A stretch of DNA of 64,000 bases from Prorocentrum cordatum (Eukaryota; Sar; Dinophyceae; Prorocentrales; Prorocentraceae), in the NCBI GenBank assembly GCA_963575745.1, contig CAUYUJ010022530.1, forward strand, positions 52,308 to 116,307, in the 5' to 3' direction. Positions 28,918 to 39,961 of the stretch are shown here, piece by piece (within the stretch, counting starts at the first letter, position 1; the number at the start of each line of letters is the position of its first letter). The position numbers and the translations under genes were made by a program. The notes beneath the pieces were generated by a model. It did no database searches. It was not told the origin of the DNA and worked only from the letters and a program-made list of their open reading frames with translations.

Positions 28918-30603
28918 CACAGCCTCAGCCTCAGCCTGCCTCAGCATCAGCCTGCCTCAGCCTGCCTCAGCCTCAGCCTTTGCCTGCTTCAGCCTCAGTC
29001 TCAGTCTGCCTTCAGCCTCGGCCTCAGCCTCAGCCTGCCTCAGCCTCAGCCTGCATCAGCCTCAGCCTCAGCCTCAGCCTGCCTCAGCATCAGCCTGCCT
29101 CAGCCTCAGCCTCAGCCTGCTCAGCCTCAGCCTCAGCCTCAGCCTCAGTCAGCCTTCAGCCTCGGCCTCAGCCTCAGCCTGCCTCAGCCTCAGCCTCATC
29201 CCTCAGCCTCAGCCTCAGCCTGCCTCAGCATCAGCCTGCCTCAGCTCAGCCTCAGCCTGCCAGCCTCAGCCTCAGCCTGCCAGCCTCAGCCTCAGTCTGG
29301 CCTCAGCCTCAGCCTCAGCTCAGCCTCAGCCTCAGCCTCAGCCTGCATCAGCCTCAGCCTCAGCCTCAGCCTGCCTCAGCCTCAGCCTCGGCCCGCTTCA
29401 GCCTCAGCCTCAGTCTGCCTTCAGCCTCGGCCTCAGCCTCAGCCTGCCTCAGCCTCAGCCTGCATCAGCCTCAGCCTCAGCCTCAGCCTGCCTCAGCGCC
29501 TGCCTCAGCCTGAGCCTCAGCCTGCCTCTGCCTCAGCCTCAGCCTGCTTCAGCCTCAGCCTCAGCCTGCCTCCAGCCTCGGCCTCAGCCTCAGCCTGCCT
29601 CAGCCTCAGCTGCAGCCTCAGCCTCAGCCTCAGCCTCAGCCTCAGCCTGCCTCAGCCTCGGCCTCAGCCTCAGCCTCAGCCTCAGCCTGCTTCAGCCTCA
29701 GCCTCAGTCTGCCTTCAGCCTCGGCCTCAGCCTCAACCTGCCTCAGCCTCAGCCTGCATCAGCCTCAGCCTCAGCCTCAGCCTGCCTCAGCCTCAGCCTG
29801 CCTCAGCCTCAGCCTCAGCCTGCCTCAGCCTCAGCCTCAGCCTGCTTCAGCTTCAGCCTCAGTCTGCCTTCAGCCTCGGCCTCAGCCTCAGCCTGCCTCA
29901 GCCTCAGCCTGCATCAGCCTCAGCCTCAGCCTCAGCCTGCCTCAGCATCAGCCTGCCTCAGCCTCAGCCTCAGCCTGCCTCAGCCTAAGCCTCAGCCTGC
30001 TTCAGCCTCAGCCTCAGTCTGCCTTCAGCCTCGGCCTCAGCCTCAGCCTGCCTCAGCCTCAGCCTGCATCAGCCTCAGCCTCAGCCTCAGCCTGCCTCAG
30101 CATCAGCCTGCCTCAGCCTCAGCCTCAGCCTGCCTCAGCCTCAGCCTCAGCCTGCTTCAGCCTCAGCCTCAGTGTGCCTTCAGCCTCGGCCTCAGCCTCA
30201 GCCTGCCTCAGCCTCAGCCTGCATCAGCCTCAGCCTCAGCCTCAGCCTGCCTCAGCATCAGCCTGCCTCAGCCTCAGCCTCAGCCTGCCTCAGCCTCAGC
30301 CTCAGCCTGCTTCAGCCTCAGCCTCAGTCTGCCTTCAGCCTCGGCCTCAGCCTCAGCCTGCCTCAGCCTCAGCCTGCATCAGCCTCAGCCTCAGCCTCAG
30401 CCTGCCTCAGCATCAGCCTTCCTCAGCCTCAGCCTCAGCCTGCCTCAGCCTCAGCCTCAGCCTCAGCCTGCTTCAGCCTCAGCCTCAGTCTGCCTTCAGC
30501 CTCAGCCTCAGCCTCAGCCTGCCTCAGCCTCAGCCTCAGCCTCAGCCCTCAGCCTCAGCCTCAGCCTGCCTCAGCCTCTTCAGCCTCAGCCTGCCTCAGC
30601 ATT
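28918..30603 (+). repeat. CAGCCT hexanucleotide array with 156-bp higher-order units
   Basis: 1.7 kb of CAGCCT with regular TGC, TTC and CAT interruptions. The marker CAGTCTGCCTTCAGCCTCGG recurs at about 29705, 29861, 30015, 30170 and 30325, a period of 154-156 bases (26 hexamers). All three plus frames stay open and read SASASA, LSLSLS or PQPQPQ. I read it as satellite DNA rather than a 687-residue gene. Confidence 0.93.
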
Positions 30604-30950
30604 CAAAATGTGGCCCGGGAATGGAGTTCTGGGAACTCGAAGAAACGAAGTGGCCTACAGCTGGCTCCGGGCATTCAAAATCATGCCCAGGAATGGAGTT
30701 CTGGGAACTCGAAGAGCACGAAGTGGCCTACAGTTGGCTCCGGGCATTCAAAATCATGCCCAGGAATGGAATTCTGGGAACTCGAAGACCACGAAGTGGC
30801 CTACAGTTGGCTCCGAGCATTCAAAATCATGCCCAGGAATGGAGTTCTGGGAATTCGAAGACCACGAAGTGGCCTACAGTTGGCTCCGGGCATTCAAAAT
30901 CATGCCCAGGAATGGAGTTCTGGGACCTCGAAGACCACGAAGAGTGTAAC
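30601..30950 (+). repeat. Second 73-bp satellite, five copies
   Basis: Unit ATTCAAAATCATGCCCAGG - AATGGAGTTCTGGGAACTC - GAAGACCACGAAGTGGCC - TACAGTTGGCTCCGGGC. Unit starts are at 30601, 30673, 30746, 30819 and 30892 (periods 72, 73, 73, 73). Directly joined to the CAGCCT array and unrelated in sequence to the 11.5 kb satellite of the same length. Confidence 0.95.
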
Positions 30951-31089
30951 TGTTTGCTTAAAACACTTCCGCTGATTCTCCCCGGCACCCGTCCGGCATC
31001 TGCCCAGACCCCCCTGAGGAGTCAAGATGCTTTCTTTTGAGACCATTCGAAACCTATCAGTCTTCGCTGTTAGGTAATAAAAACAATAT

Positions 31090-32530
31090 GAACGCCCACC
31101 AAAAGAGCTCCAACCGAGCTCAACCGAGTCTCACACGTAGCTTGAATGCAGTTCAGACGCAGCTCAAATAAAGCTCAAGCAAGGCTCTAGCAAAACTCAA
31201 CCAAAGCTCGACCGCAGCTCCAACAAAGCTCCAACAAAGCCCAAGCACATCTCCAACACAGCTGAAACAGATTCGCAACAAAGCTCAAGCAAAGCTCATG
31301 CAAGGCTCAAACACAGCTCAATCGAAGCTCAAACAAAACTCCAACAAAGCTCCATCAACGCTCCAGCAAAGCTCAATCAGAGCGTGAACGAAGCTCCGAC
31401 AAAGCAAACACAGCCCACACAAGTCTCGAACGAAGCTCAAACACACCTCAACCAAAGCTCGAACAAGTCTCAAACAAAGCTTTAGCGAAGGTCAACCACA
31501 GCCCAAACACAGTTCCAACATTTTTGAAATACAGCACCAACAATGCACAGGCAACGCTCACACAACGATCAAACAAACGCTCAGCCACAGCTCAAACGTA
31601 GCTGGTACAAAGCTCAAATCAAGCTCAAGCAACGCTTTCACTAGGCTCAACCAGCGCTCCAACGAATCCTCAAGAAAGCTCCAGCCAAGTTCCAACAAAG
31701 CTCCAAGAAAGTTCAAGCATAGCTCCAACAGAGCTCGAAGTGATCGTTCTTTGTATTCCTTTTTTTTGTCGATCCCCGCGGGCTCTCGCACCCCTCGCTC
31801 TTCCCGCCCCATGGAGTAGCTCTTGGATGTTTTTGACACCTGTTTCACGCAGGTGAAGTCCCTCCCCCATAGGACGGCCTGCTGCAACCAGTCGCGTCAA
31901 GCAAAGGTCCAGAGCCAGATCCCCCCCCTCCCCCCCTTTCCGCCCTGTGTCGAAACGTATAAGAATAGTATTCTTCATAATAGTTAATAATAGTAGTAAT
32001 AATAATAAGAAGAGGAACACTAAGAACGCTCACCAACAAAGCTCAACCAAGTCTCACACGAAGCTTGAATACAGTTCAGACGTAGCTCAAATGAAGCTCA
32101 AGCAAAGCTCTAGCACAACTCAACCAAAGCTCGACCACGGCTTCAACAAAGCTCCGACAAAGCCCAAACACATCTCCAACACAGCTGAAGCGTATTCCCA
32201 ACAAAGCTCACACAACGTTCAAACACAGCTTGAACAAAGCTCAAACAAAGAACAACCAACTCTTAAGCGAAGCTCAAGCAAAGCTCCAACACATATATAA
32301 CGAGCTCAAGTACAGATCATACATACATCGAGCTCATACACAGCTCAAACAAAGACCCAACATAGCTCAAGCGCAGTTCAACTTAAGCTCACACGAATGT
32401 CAAACAAAGCTCAAGCAGAGCCTAGTCAAAGATCAAACAAAGCTGTCCTGAAGCTCGAATAAGGCTCCAACAAAGCTCAAGCAGAGCCCCAGCAGGTCTT
32501 CAGCCAAGCTAAAACAAAGCTCCGACGAAG
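31090..32530 (+). repeat. AAGCTCAAACA arrays with second copy of the 215-bp module
   Basis: 31090-31737 is an AAGCTC array, 31738-31950 the repeated module, 31960-32034 an AT-rich spacer with TAATAATAG runs, and 32035-32530 a further array. The 27.78-28.75 and 31.09-31.95 kb blocks appear to be one duplicated array-plus-module unit, with blocks such as CCACACAAGTCTCG shared inside the array. Confidence 0.85.
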
Positions 32531-32687
32531 CTCCGACAGAGCTCCACATCGGCTACATGCAGAGCGGGGAGGGGAGCGTTCCCACCCCTCCCTCTCCTCC
32601 AGCTCGAACCCGGGGTGGGGGGGGGGGAGGCTGTGCCCCCCCTCGTCCTCCCGATTCGAACCAGGGTCAGGCGATCGCAAGCATGGA

Positions 32688-32782
32688 TCCTCCTCCTCCT
32701 CCTCCTCCTCCTCCTCCTCCTCCTCCTCCTCCTCCTCCCTCTCCTCCTCCCCCTCCCCCTCCCCCTCCCCCTCTTCCTCAAA
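32688..32782 (+). repeat. (TCC)n microsatellite
   Basis: Pure TCC/CTC from 32688 to about 32738, then CCCCCT-type repeats. Preceded by CAGGCGATCGCAAGCATGGAT, the left-end motif of dispersed repeat R2. Confidence 0.92.
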
Positions 32783-32832
32783 AGAGCTTCGGAGCCCGAA
32801 GCCTCGAGGTGCGAGCTCGCCTCCCCCTGTCA

Positions 32833-33035
32833 GGCGGTCGCAAACATGGATCACAGGGGCGTGGATTAGCGACGTGTCCCGTTTCCGTGGGAAATCGCGG
32901 CTTTCCGCCGCCGAGCGAGGCGGCACCGGCCGCATTTTGGGGAGGACACCCCGCCCGATCCGTGGATTGGGCGACCGCGCGCTCCCGACGGGCGACCGAC
33001 GGATCGCTAATCCATGTTTTCGCGCTCCCGACGGG
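32833..33035 (+). repeat. Dispersed repeat R2, copy 2
   Basis: Matches 9974-10170 (GGTCGCAAACATGGATCA, GTGGATTAGCGACG, TTCCGCCGCCGAGCGAGGCG, GCATTTTGGGGAGG). Confidence 0.75.
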
Positions 33036-33379
33036 GGGGGTGCCGCGCTCCCTCCCGCCCCTCGGATTCCGGGCAGGCCCTGCAGAATTTCCCCAGGTCG
33101 AGCCGGGGAAGGCGGGGGGTCTGTGCCTGCCCCTCCCCCCCTGGCAGGGGGAGTGTTCCTCCCAGTGCAGATCCCTGGGAGAGGTGGGACTTTCACCCCC
33201 CCGCCCCCCAGTTGCCTGGAGGGGAGGGGCGGTATGTTTCCCAGGCGCGCGACTGCGACGGATCGCCGTCCCTCAAACATTAACATTGCAGCGCCCGGAT
33301 CTCAGGGCAGGAAGGACGCTGTCTTGTCTAGTCTGCACGTCCGCTCTGTCAGATATGGGAGGATGTTCGCGTGGCGATG

Positions 33380-33450
33380 CTCCGACGTACGTTCGACGTA
33401 AATCCGACGTGAGTTCGACGCAAACCAGACGCAATCCGACGCAAATTGGG
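33380..33450 (+). repeat. 11-bp TTCGACGYAAA repeats
   Basis: About six degenerate copies (CGTACGTTCGACGTAAATCC, GACGTGAGTTCGACGCAAAC and so on). No function suggested. Confidence 0.7.
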
Positions 33451-33711
33451 CCTCAAAGTGCAGCGCGAGGCCTCCAGGATTGTCTTGATGACATTCCCAT
33501 ATTTGAGCAGTGATAGGGGGGACTGGTTCAGGAGCGGGGGGGCATCGAACTGGAATCGGAGATGCACTGCCGATAGACCGGCGATGGACCCCCGATGTCG
33601 GATCCCCAGGTTCCTGGGCGGGGTGGGGCTGTCAGATCCCTACGGCGATCAATGGGAGAGTGGGGTTCGATGCGTTCATCCCTGAGCCTACCCCCCCAAA
33701 ACGTTGCCGCT

Positions 33712-34590
33712 CAGGGGGGAGGAGGAGGAGGAGGAGGAGGAGGAGGAGGTGGTGGAGGAGGAGGAGGAGGAAGAGGACGTTGAGGAGGAGGAGGAGGAAG
33801 AGGACGAGGAGGAGGGGGACGGGGAGGAGGAGGAGAAGGAGGAGGGGGAGGAGGAGGAGAAGGAGAAGGAGAGGGGAAATGGGAAGGAGAAGGAAAAGGA
33901 GAAGAATAAGGAAAAATGAGAAGGAGAAGGAGGTGCATTCAGATGTTTTTATTTGCTGTCGCACCCGAAAGTTTCTGTGTTCCTGAAGTGTGCCTAATGC
34001 AAGAAGCAGGAGGAGGAATCAGAAGAATAGCAGACGAACACGAATACGAAGACAAATACGAATAATACGAAAACAAAGAAGATGAAGCAGAAGAGGAGGA
34101 GGAGGACGAGGAGGTGGAGGAGGAGGAGGAGGAGGAGGAGGGAGGAGGGAGGAGGGAGGAGGAGGAGGCGGTAGTGAAAGAGGGCGAGGATGAGCAGGAG
34201 GAGGAGGAGGGTGGATCCAGGATCGAGAATCGATGATGAGGAGGAGAAGGAGAAGGAGGAGGAGGAGGAGGAGGACGAGGAGGAGGATCGAACTGGCCTC
34301 GTTGCCCCCGTTGCCCCCCCCCCCAACCGAGGAGCTGCAGCGGCGGACGCACCCGCAGGAGCCGCAGCGGCCGGCGCAGCGGCCGCGCGCCGCGCCCGCC
34401 GCCCCTCCCCAGAAGAACAGCACCGGCGCCTCCAGGCGACGCGGGGTGCCCCCGCCGTGGGTGAGGGTCGGTATTCGAGGACGGGGCGCAGAGGAGGAGG
34501 AGGAGGAGGAGGAGGAGGAGGAGGAGGAGGAGTGCAGGTCATTCGAGGACGGGGGCAAAGGAGGAGGAGGAGGAGGAGGAGGAGGGTCGG
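33712..34590 (+). repeat. Cluster of (GGA)n microsatellites
   Basis: Three blocks on the plus strand, 33712-33920, 34095-34290 and 34490-34590, all GGA/GAG/GAA triplets, separated by short unique stretches (the second by an AATACGAA-type array at 34030-34080). Poly-E and poly-R frames ignored. Confidence 0.93.
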
Positions 34591-34954
34591 TATGAAAACG
34601 TCGGAATTGGAGGGATCCAGGAGCTGCTTCGTTCCGGACCCCGCTCCTCCACGCTGCAGTGAACATCCAGAGTTCGAAGAAGGAAAGTCGCCCAAAGTGT
34701 ATGCTTACGCGTGTATTTTTTCAATTAGAGGGTGAGAATTCGCCAGCTGAGGCGTTCTAAACATGGCCTGCCTTCGAGGATCGAAGGAGCTGTCACCTCT
34801 CCCGCCGTGGACGTTCGGCGGAAGGGAAACGAGGCCGCCTCCGCTGGCGGACGCGGACGGACGGGCGGCGAAAGGTGGCGGAACTCAAACATACGCCCCC
34901 AAGAGATGGAAAGTTCCTGGGTTCAGGGTTTCCGATATCGCCCATGTGGCAAGC

Positions 34955-35125
34955 TGGTTCTGAGGGAGGCGGGTCCTGAGGTTTCTCGCCGCGTTCGGGC
35001 TCGTGGGGCTCTCGGGCCCAAGGAGTGTCAGGGAACGGCTCAGTGGGAGGATCTCGTTCTGGGGGCATGCCCCAGGGACCAGGAGCCGTTTCCCTCAGGA
35101 CCCGCCGCCCCCACGCTGAGGCGCG
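34955..35125. repeat. Foldback element G, copy 1
   Basis: GAGGCGGGTCCTGAGG on the left pairs with CCTCAGGACCCGCCGC on the right, with further pairing inward (GAGCCGTTTCCCTC). A related copy is at 49480-49655. Confidence 0.6.
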
Positions 35126-35344
35126 CCCGCCGCGGGCGAGGGTGAACATCGGAAGATGCGAGGTCCGTGCTGAGTAAGCGCGTGCGCAGTGGTCTCCGTC
35201 TCGGTGTTTTGCTCCGTCCGGACTTAGCTTCGCCTGATAGGTTGCTGACTTGGCATCCGTCTGGGCTTGTTTTGTCTGGGCTTCGCCTCTCCTGAGACAA
35301 GAGAAAGTGGAGTCGAACCACCAAAAAGGGGGTGATGTTTTCTT

Positions 35345-35391
35345 GGGGATGATTGCAATGATGATGACGATGATGATGATGATGATGATGC

Positions 35392-35430
<39 letters not shown>

Positions 35431-36331
35431 CGATGCTGATTATGACGATGATGCTGATGCTGATGCTGATTCTGATGCTGATGGTGGTGATGATGGTGAT
35501 GGTGCTAAATATGATGATGATGATGATGCTGATGATGATGATGATGGTGATGATGATGGTGATGGTGATGGTGATGGTGATGGTGACAGTGCTGATGACG
35601 ATGGTGATGCTGATTCTGATGATGACGATGATTGTGACGATGATGGCGATGCTGATCACGTTGATGATGCTGCTGATGATGATGGTGATGCTGATGCTGA
35701 TGCTGATTGTGGTGTTGGTGTTGGTGATGGTGGTGGTGATGGTGATGATGATAATGATGGTGGTGGTGATGGTGATGGTGATGGTGATGAGAATCATGAT
35801 GATGCTGATGATGATGATGCTGATGATGATGATGATGATGATGATGATGGTGGCGATGCTGATCAGGATCGTGGTGCTGATGATGATAGTGATGCTGGTG
35901 GTGATGCTTATGATGGTGATGATGACCATTATGACGATCATGGTGATTATGATCATGATGTTGATGATGATGATGGTGGTGGTGGTTGTGGTTGTGGTGC
36001 TGGTGATGCTGATTATGTTGATGATGAGATGGTATGGTTTTGGTGGTGGCGCTGATGACGAGCATGATTATGATGGTGGTGATGATGACGACGACGATGA
36101 TGACGATTGCGATGATGTGGATGATGTTGATGATGTTGATGATGATGGTGACACTGCTGCTGATGATGGTGATGATTGTGATGGTGATGGCGATGATGTT
36201 TGTGACGATGATGATGATGGTGATGACGATGATGAGGGTGAGGATGAGGATGCAGATGCTGATGCTGATGATGATGGTGATGGTGATTGTGTTGATTGTG
36301 ATCGTGATGGTGATTTTGACGGTGATGATGG

Positions 36332-36374
<43 letters not shown>

Positions 36375-36715
36375 ATGATGATGTTGATGATGACGACGAC
36401 GACGACGAAGGCGACGACGCTGATGATGATGTCGATGATGCTGATGATGCTGATGATGATGATGATTCCGATGCCGATGCCGATGCCGATGCCGATGGCG
36501 ATGGCGACGCCGGCGACGACGACGGCAACGACGATGCTGATGATGAGGACGAGGAGGAGGAAGAGCAAGATAAGGGTGATGAGGATGATGAGGATCATGG
36601 GCATGATGAGCATGATGAGGATGAGAAGGTGGAGGAGGATGAGGACGAGGAGGTGCACGAGGAGGAGGAGGAGGCATAGGAGGAGGAGGAGGAGGAGGAG
36701 GAGGAGGAGGACGAG
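35345..36715 (+). repeat. GAT trinucleotide array, 1.3 kb
   Basis: Imperfect (GAT)n with GGT, GCT and GAC variants, passing into GATGCC/GACGAC and finally GAGGAG from about 36540. Long frames through it on both strands encode poly-M, poly-D or poly-H and are not genes. Confidence 0.95.
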
Positions 36716-37158
36716 CGCTCGGCTGGGGTGGGTTCGGTGTCGATTCGCCTCGAATCGAATTGGGACAAGGGCCGTTGCCTCGTCGATCTGGCCTGCTGCA
36801 GGGAAGCACCAGGGATACCTGGCTCGTCGACCTGCACTCATACTTCTCTATCTGGCATTCCGATTGCAGCCTGCGGCATTCGCACAGGCAGCAGGCATTC
36901 GAAACACGAGAGAATTACTGAACACAACTAGCCCTCAGAGTGTACAAGAGCTCTGTGTATCTTCTGCTTCTTTGTAGCGCCCAGGAATTTGACGGTCATC
37001 GTGCTGAAATTGACAATCGCGCAACGATCGAATACCTTCAACTTCTGGACGCTCTTGTGGTTGAGGACGTATTGTTGGTAACGTCTCTCTACTGCATCAT
37101 TACCGTATTCATCGAAATCTTGAAAGGCTCGCCACTGACCATCTATACCTAGGTACGT
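36716..37158. other. Downstream flank of the minus-strand repeat gene
   Basis: Unique sequence of moderate GC. It would hold the 3' untranslated region of the gene at 37159-38205. I see no poly(A)-like tail that would mark the end of a retrocopy, and no other gene. Confidence 0.5.
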
Positions 37159-38205
37159 CTAGTGGGGCTTCTCGCACTCGTTATTCTCGCTTGCCCTAAT
37201 CGCTGCGCTGGAGCTGAGCACGTTGGGCTCTACCTTCGTCTCCAACTTTTCGCACTCGTGGTTCCCAGAACTGTGGCTAGGGCTGTAGCTATAGATAACG
37301 GGCTCTACCTTCATATCCTGATCCTCGCACGTGTCGATCGCAACGCTGTGGGTGCACATGTCGGGCACGATCTTCGTATCCGACTTCTCGCACGCGCTGT
37401 CCCCAGGGCTGTGGCTAGTGATGCGGACGGGCTCCATCTGCGCCTTCCACTGCTCACACGATTCCCTGGGCTCCTGCTTCGCCGTCCATTTATCGCATGC
37501 CCTGACCTCGGCGCTGTAGCTGGCGGTGTCGGGCTCGTCCTTCGCCTTCCACCTCTCGCACGCGCTGGTCCCAGTGTTGTGGCTAGCGACGGGCTCTGGC
37601 TGAGGCCTCCTGTTATGGCACGCCCTGACCTCAATGCTGTAGCTGATCATATCAGGCTGCAACTTCGCCTCCGACTTCTCGCAGGCGCTGTCCGCAGGGC
37701 TGTGGCTAGGGTATATAGGGTTAGATATAACGGGCTCTAACTTCGCCTCATTCTTCTCGCACTGCGCCTCCTGCTCTGCCATCCCTAGTTCGCTTGCCTT
37801 GACCTCGGCGCTGTAGCTGGTGGAATAGGGCTCGTCCATCGCCTTCCACCTCTCACACGCGCTGAAACCAGTCTTGTGGCTAGCAGACAGATCGGGCTCT
37901 ATCTTCGCCTCCCACTTCTCGCATACGCTGTCCCCAGAACTGTGGCGATCCAAGGCTGCGAGCAGCGTGTCTGAGCGCCTGCCGATGAAGAGCTCCTCTC
38001 TGAAGTTCTCCAGCACCGGCAGCAGGATCCCGGCAGGGGCCGACCGGAGCCTGGCCAGGCCAGGCGGGGGCCCGCATTGCAGTGCGGCGATCAGCTCCAG
38101 GCTGGAGCACTGCGACCGGCGGGCCGCAGAGCGCTGGAGCCTTCTCCGTCTCGTCATCGACGACGTTGTGCGCGAGGCGGTCACCAGGCAGGCGGCACGC
38201 TCCAT
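37159..38205 (-). CDS. Repeat protein derived from dinoflagellate-type PPRs (21-residue units)
   Basis: 348 residues, uninterrupted and without introns. The start is the first ATG after the spliced-leader copy at 38272-38293 (ATG at 38205, context GTCATGG); the frame is also open upstream to 38241. Residues 1-85 are Arg/Ala-rich without motif. From about residue 90 there are about 11 repeats of roughly 21 residues with consensus ACEK..EAK.EPD..SYS....(S/A), e.g. SACEKSEAKLQPD then MISYSIEVRAC. In dinoflagellate PPR proteins as I know them, ACEK is followed by about 14 residues of the type GQWQRALALLSEM before the next EAKLEP; here that helix is missing from every unit, shrinking 35 to 21. It may be a pseudogene that expanded as a short unit, or a distinct repeat protein. 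Full-length PPRs bind organelle RNA; I would not assume that here. Confidence 0.65.
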   Translation of the reverse strand: MERAACLVTASRTTSSMTRRRRLQRSAARRSQCSSLELIAALQCGPPPGLARLRSAPAGILLPVLENFREELFIGRRSDTLLAALDRHSSGDSVCEKWEAKIEPDLSASHKTGFSACERWKAMDEPYSTSYSAEVKASELGMAEQEAQCEKNEAKLEPVISNPIYPSHSPADSACEKSEAKLQPDMISYSIEVRACHNRRPQPEPVASHNTGTSACERWKAKDEPDTASYSAEVRACDKWTAKQEPRESCEQWKAQMEPVRITSHSPGDSACEKSDTKIVPDMCTHSVAIDTCEDQDMKVEPVIYSYSPSHSSGNHECEKLETKVEPNVLSSSAAIRASENNECEKPH

Positions 38206-38271
38206 GACGCACAGGGCTGGCGGTCGGAGGAGCTGGGGCAAGGCCAGCTGGCCACGCGAGCCAAGATGTTG

Positions 38272-38293
38272 CTTGAGCCAAATTGGCTACGGA
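38272..38293 (-). other. Relic of the dinoflagellate spliced leader
   Basis: Read on the minus strand: TCCGTAGCCA, then ATTTGGCTCAAG. This is the 22-nt dinoflagellate trans-spliced leader with one difference (A for T at position 11). It lies 66 bases upstream of the ATG of the repeat gene, in the same orientation and with no ATG between. Such relics are known in dinoflagellates as traces of mature mRNAs copied back into the genome. Confidence 0.85.
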
Positions 38294-38395
38294 GGAGGAG
38301 GAGGAGGAAGAGGCAGATGAGGAGGAGGCAGATGAGGAGGAGGAGGAGGAGGAGGAGGAGGCGGAGGGAGGCGGACGAGGAGGAGGAGGGGGCTC
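38294..38395 (+). repeat. (GGA)n microsatellite
   Basis: GGA triplets with CAGATGAGG interruptions, starting at the base next to the spliced-leader relic, so the outer edge of the retrocopy coincides with a microsatellite. Confidence 0.92.
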
Positions 38396-39585
38396 TGCGC
38401 CTTCTTGTGGGCCTTGCTGGAGGCCAGTGGCTGTGGCGCCCGCGACTCCCTGGCCCGCATTGCCGCGCGGGAGCGCCTCCCCCACGCCCCGCGCCCTTCT
38501 CCGTTTTCTCTACTGTCGTCTCCTCTCGTCTCCTCTCCGCCCCTCTCTTCCTTCCCCTTCCCACCTCCTCCCCCTCTTCCTCATCCTCGCGCCCCAGGGC
38601 CTCAACACCCCCTCCTCCCTGACTGCCCCCTGGACGTTCCCCCCTCCCTCCTCTCACGGCCTCTCCTCCCTCCTCCCTTCTTCCCCCCTCCCTTGTCGTT
38701 CTCCTCCGCCTTTTCTCCATCTCTCGCGTCTTCCTCCTCGTTGGCATCCTCCTCTGCCTGCTCCGCGTCCTCCTTCCCTCATCCTCCCCCCCTCCTCTCT
38801 CCCACGTGCTGGGGTGGGAAGGCTACCGCAGTGGGAGAAGGTGCGCGTTCCCTGCCCCATCTTTGCCTCGAGGGTGCGTCCCAGGGAGTCGCCCGAGGAG
38901 CCGACCTGGATCCTGTCACGCGTGCACGCACCGTCACTGGATGGCGGGGACGGTGGGACGGAGAGGACACCGGTGGTGGAAGGGGAGGGTCAGGCCGAGG
39001 CAGGGGGAGTTGGAATCTGGTCGGGCGTTGTCTTCGTCCTCCACCCTCCGGTGTCCCAGGCGCCGTCGCTCTGTCTCCAGCTTGGGCTGCAGGCTTTCGT
39101 GCAGCCCTCCGCCAGCAGGTCCCGCGCTGTTGGTGGTATTGAGCCTGTGGTATTGCCGTCGAGGCCAAACTTATCCTGCTTCGAGCGATACCCACCGAAG
39201 CCTTCGGCGTTTGTCCCCAACGGCGCGCGCGCCTATTGAAAAGATGCGTGCGGATGAAGCGGACAGAGCAAATGGTGGCGGAGCAATTGGTGGACGAGAT
39301 TGTTACACTCTTTTGGATGCCACGATGCGTTTGTAGGGTGTTATGGTTTGTTTGTACTCGATGATCCTATGGTAGGGTCTATATCATATCTTTAATATGA
39401 TGTAGCAGTATGGCATATTGCAGGATGGCACGTGATGTTCTGTTCTTTTACTTTATCATCGGAGGTGAGGGGGTGAGATCGAAGTGGAACGGAGAGCCCC
39501 CCACCGGGAAATCGATTTCGGTTTCGTGTTCGTGCGTGCCGTGCGGGCGGGCGAGGCGAAGCTGCGTGGGCGGGCGAGAAAAAGT
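38396..39585. other. Intergenic, pyrimidine-rich then unique
   Basis: 38480-38815 is CT-rich (CCTCCTCC, CTCTCGTC) and encodes only low complexity. 38816-39585 is unique sequence with no recognisable gene. Confidence 0.5.
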
Positions 39586-39589
39586 CTCC

Positions 39590-39815
39590 TGTGGCTGAGG
39601 CGCGGCCAGACCAAATGTCTCCCTTCCGGGCGGCCGGTGGCCCGCGGTGTCCCGCCGGTGTCCCGCGAAAGTCCCGTGTGGCTGAGGCGCGGCCGGACCA
39701 AATGTCTCCCTTCCGGGCGGCCGGTGGCCCGCGGTGTCCCGCCGGTGTCCCGCGGTGTCCCGCGGTGGCCCGCGGTGTCCCGAGGTGTCCCGCCGGTGTC
39801 CCGCGGTGTCCCGCG
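39590..39815 (+). repeat. 84-bp duplication and GGTGTCCCGC repeats
   Basis: The block TGTGGCTGAGGCGCGGCC...CGGTGTCCCGCGAAAGTCCC occurs at about 39590 and again at about 39677. It is followed by nine or so 9-12 base GGTGTCCCGC units up to the start of the GAT array. Confidence 0.88.
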
Positions 39816-39876
<61 letters not shown>

Positions 39877-39882
39877 GATGAT

Positions 39883-39961
<79 letters not shown>

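Noticed and set aside
28886-30949. 687-codon plus-strand ORF of SASASA/LSLSLS/PQPQPQ
   Set aside because: All three plus frames are open because the CAGCCT hexamer contains no stop in any plus frame; the sequence is a satellite with a 156-bp higher-order period and no signal of codon selection.
35283-35345. tRNA T-arm-like sequence on the minus strand (GGTGGTTCGACTCCAC)
   Set aside because: No matching acceptor, D-arm or anticodon arm upstream. At most a fragment of a tRNA-derived SINE.
35250-36977. 575-codon plus and 434-codon minus ORFs rich in Met, Asp and His
   Set aside because: Translations of a GAT microsatellite; no unique domain at either end.
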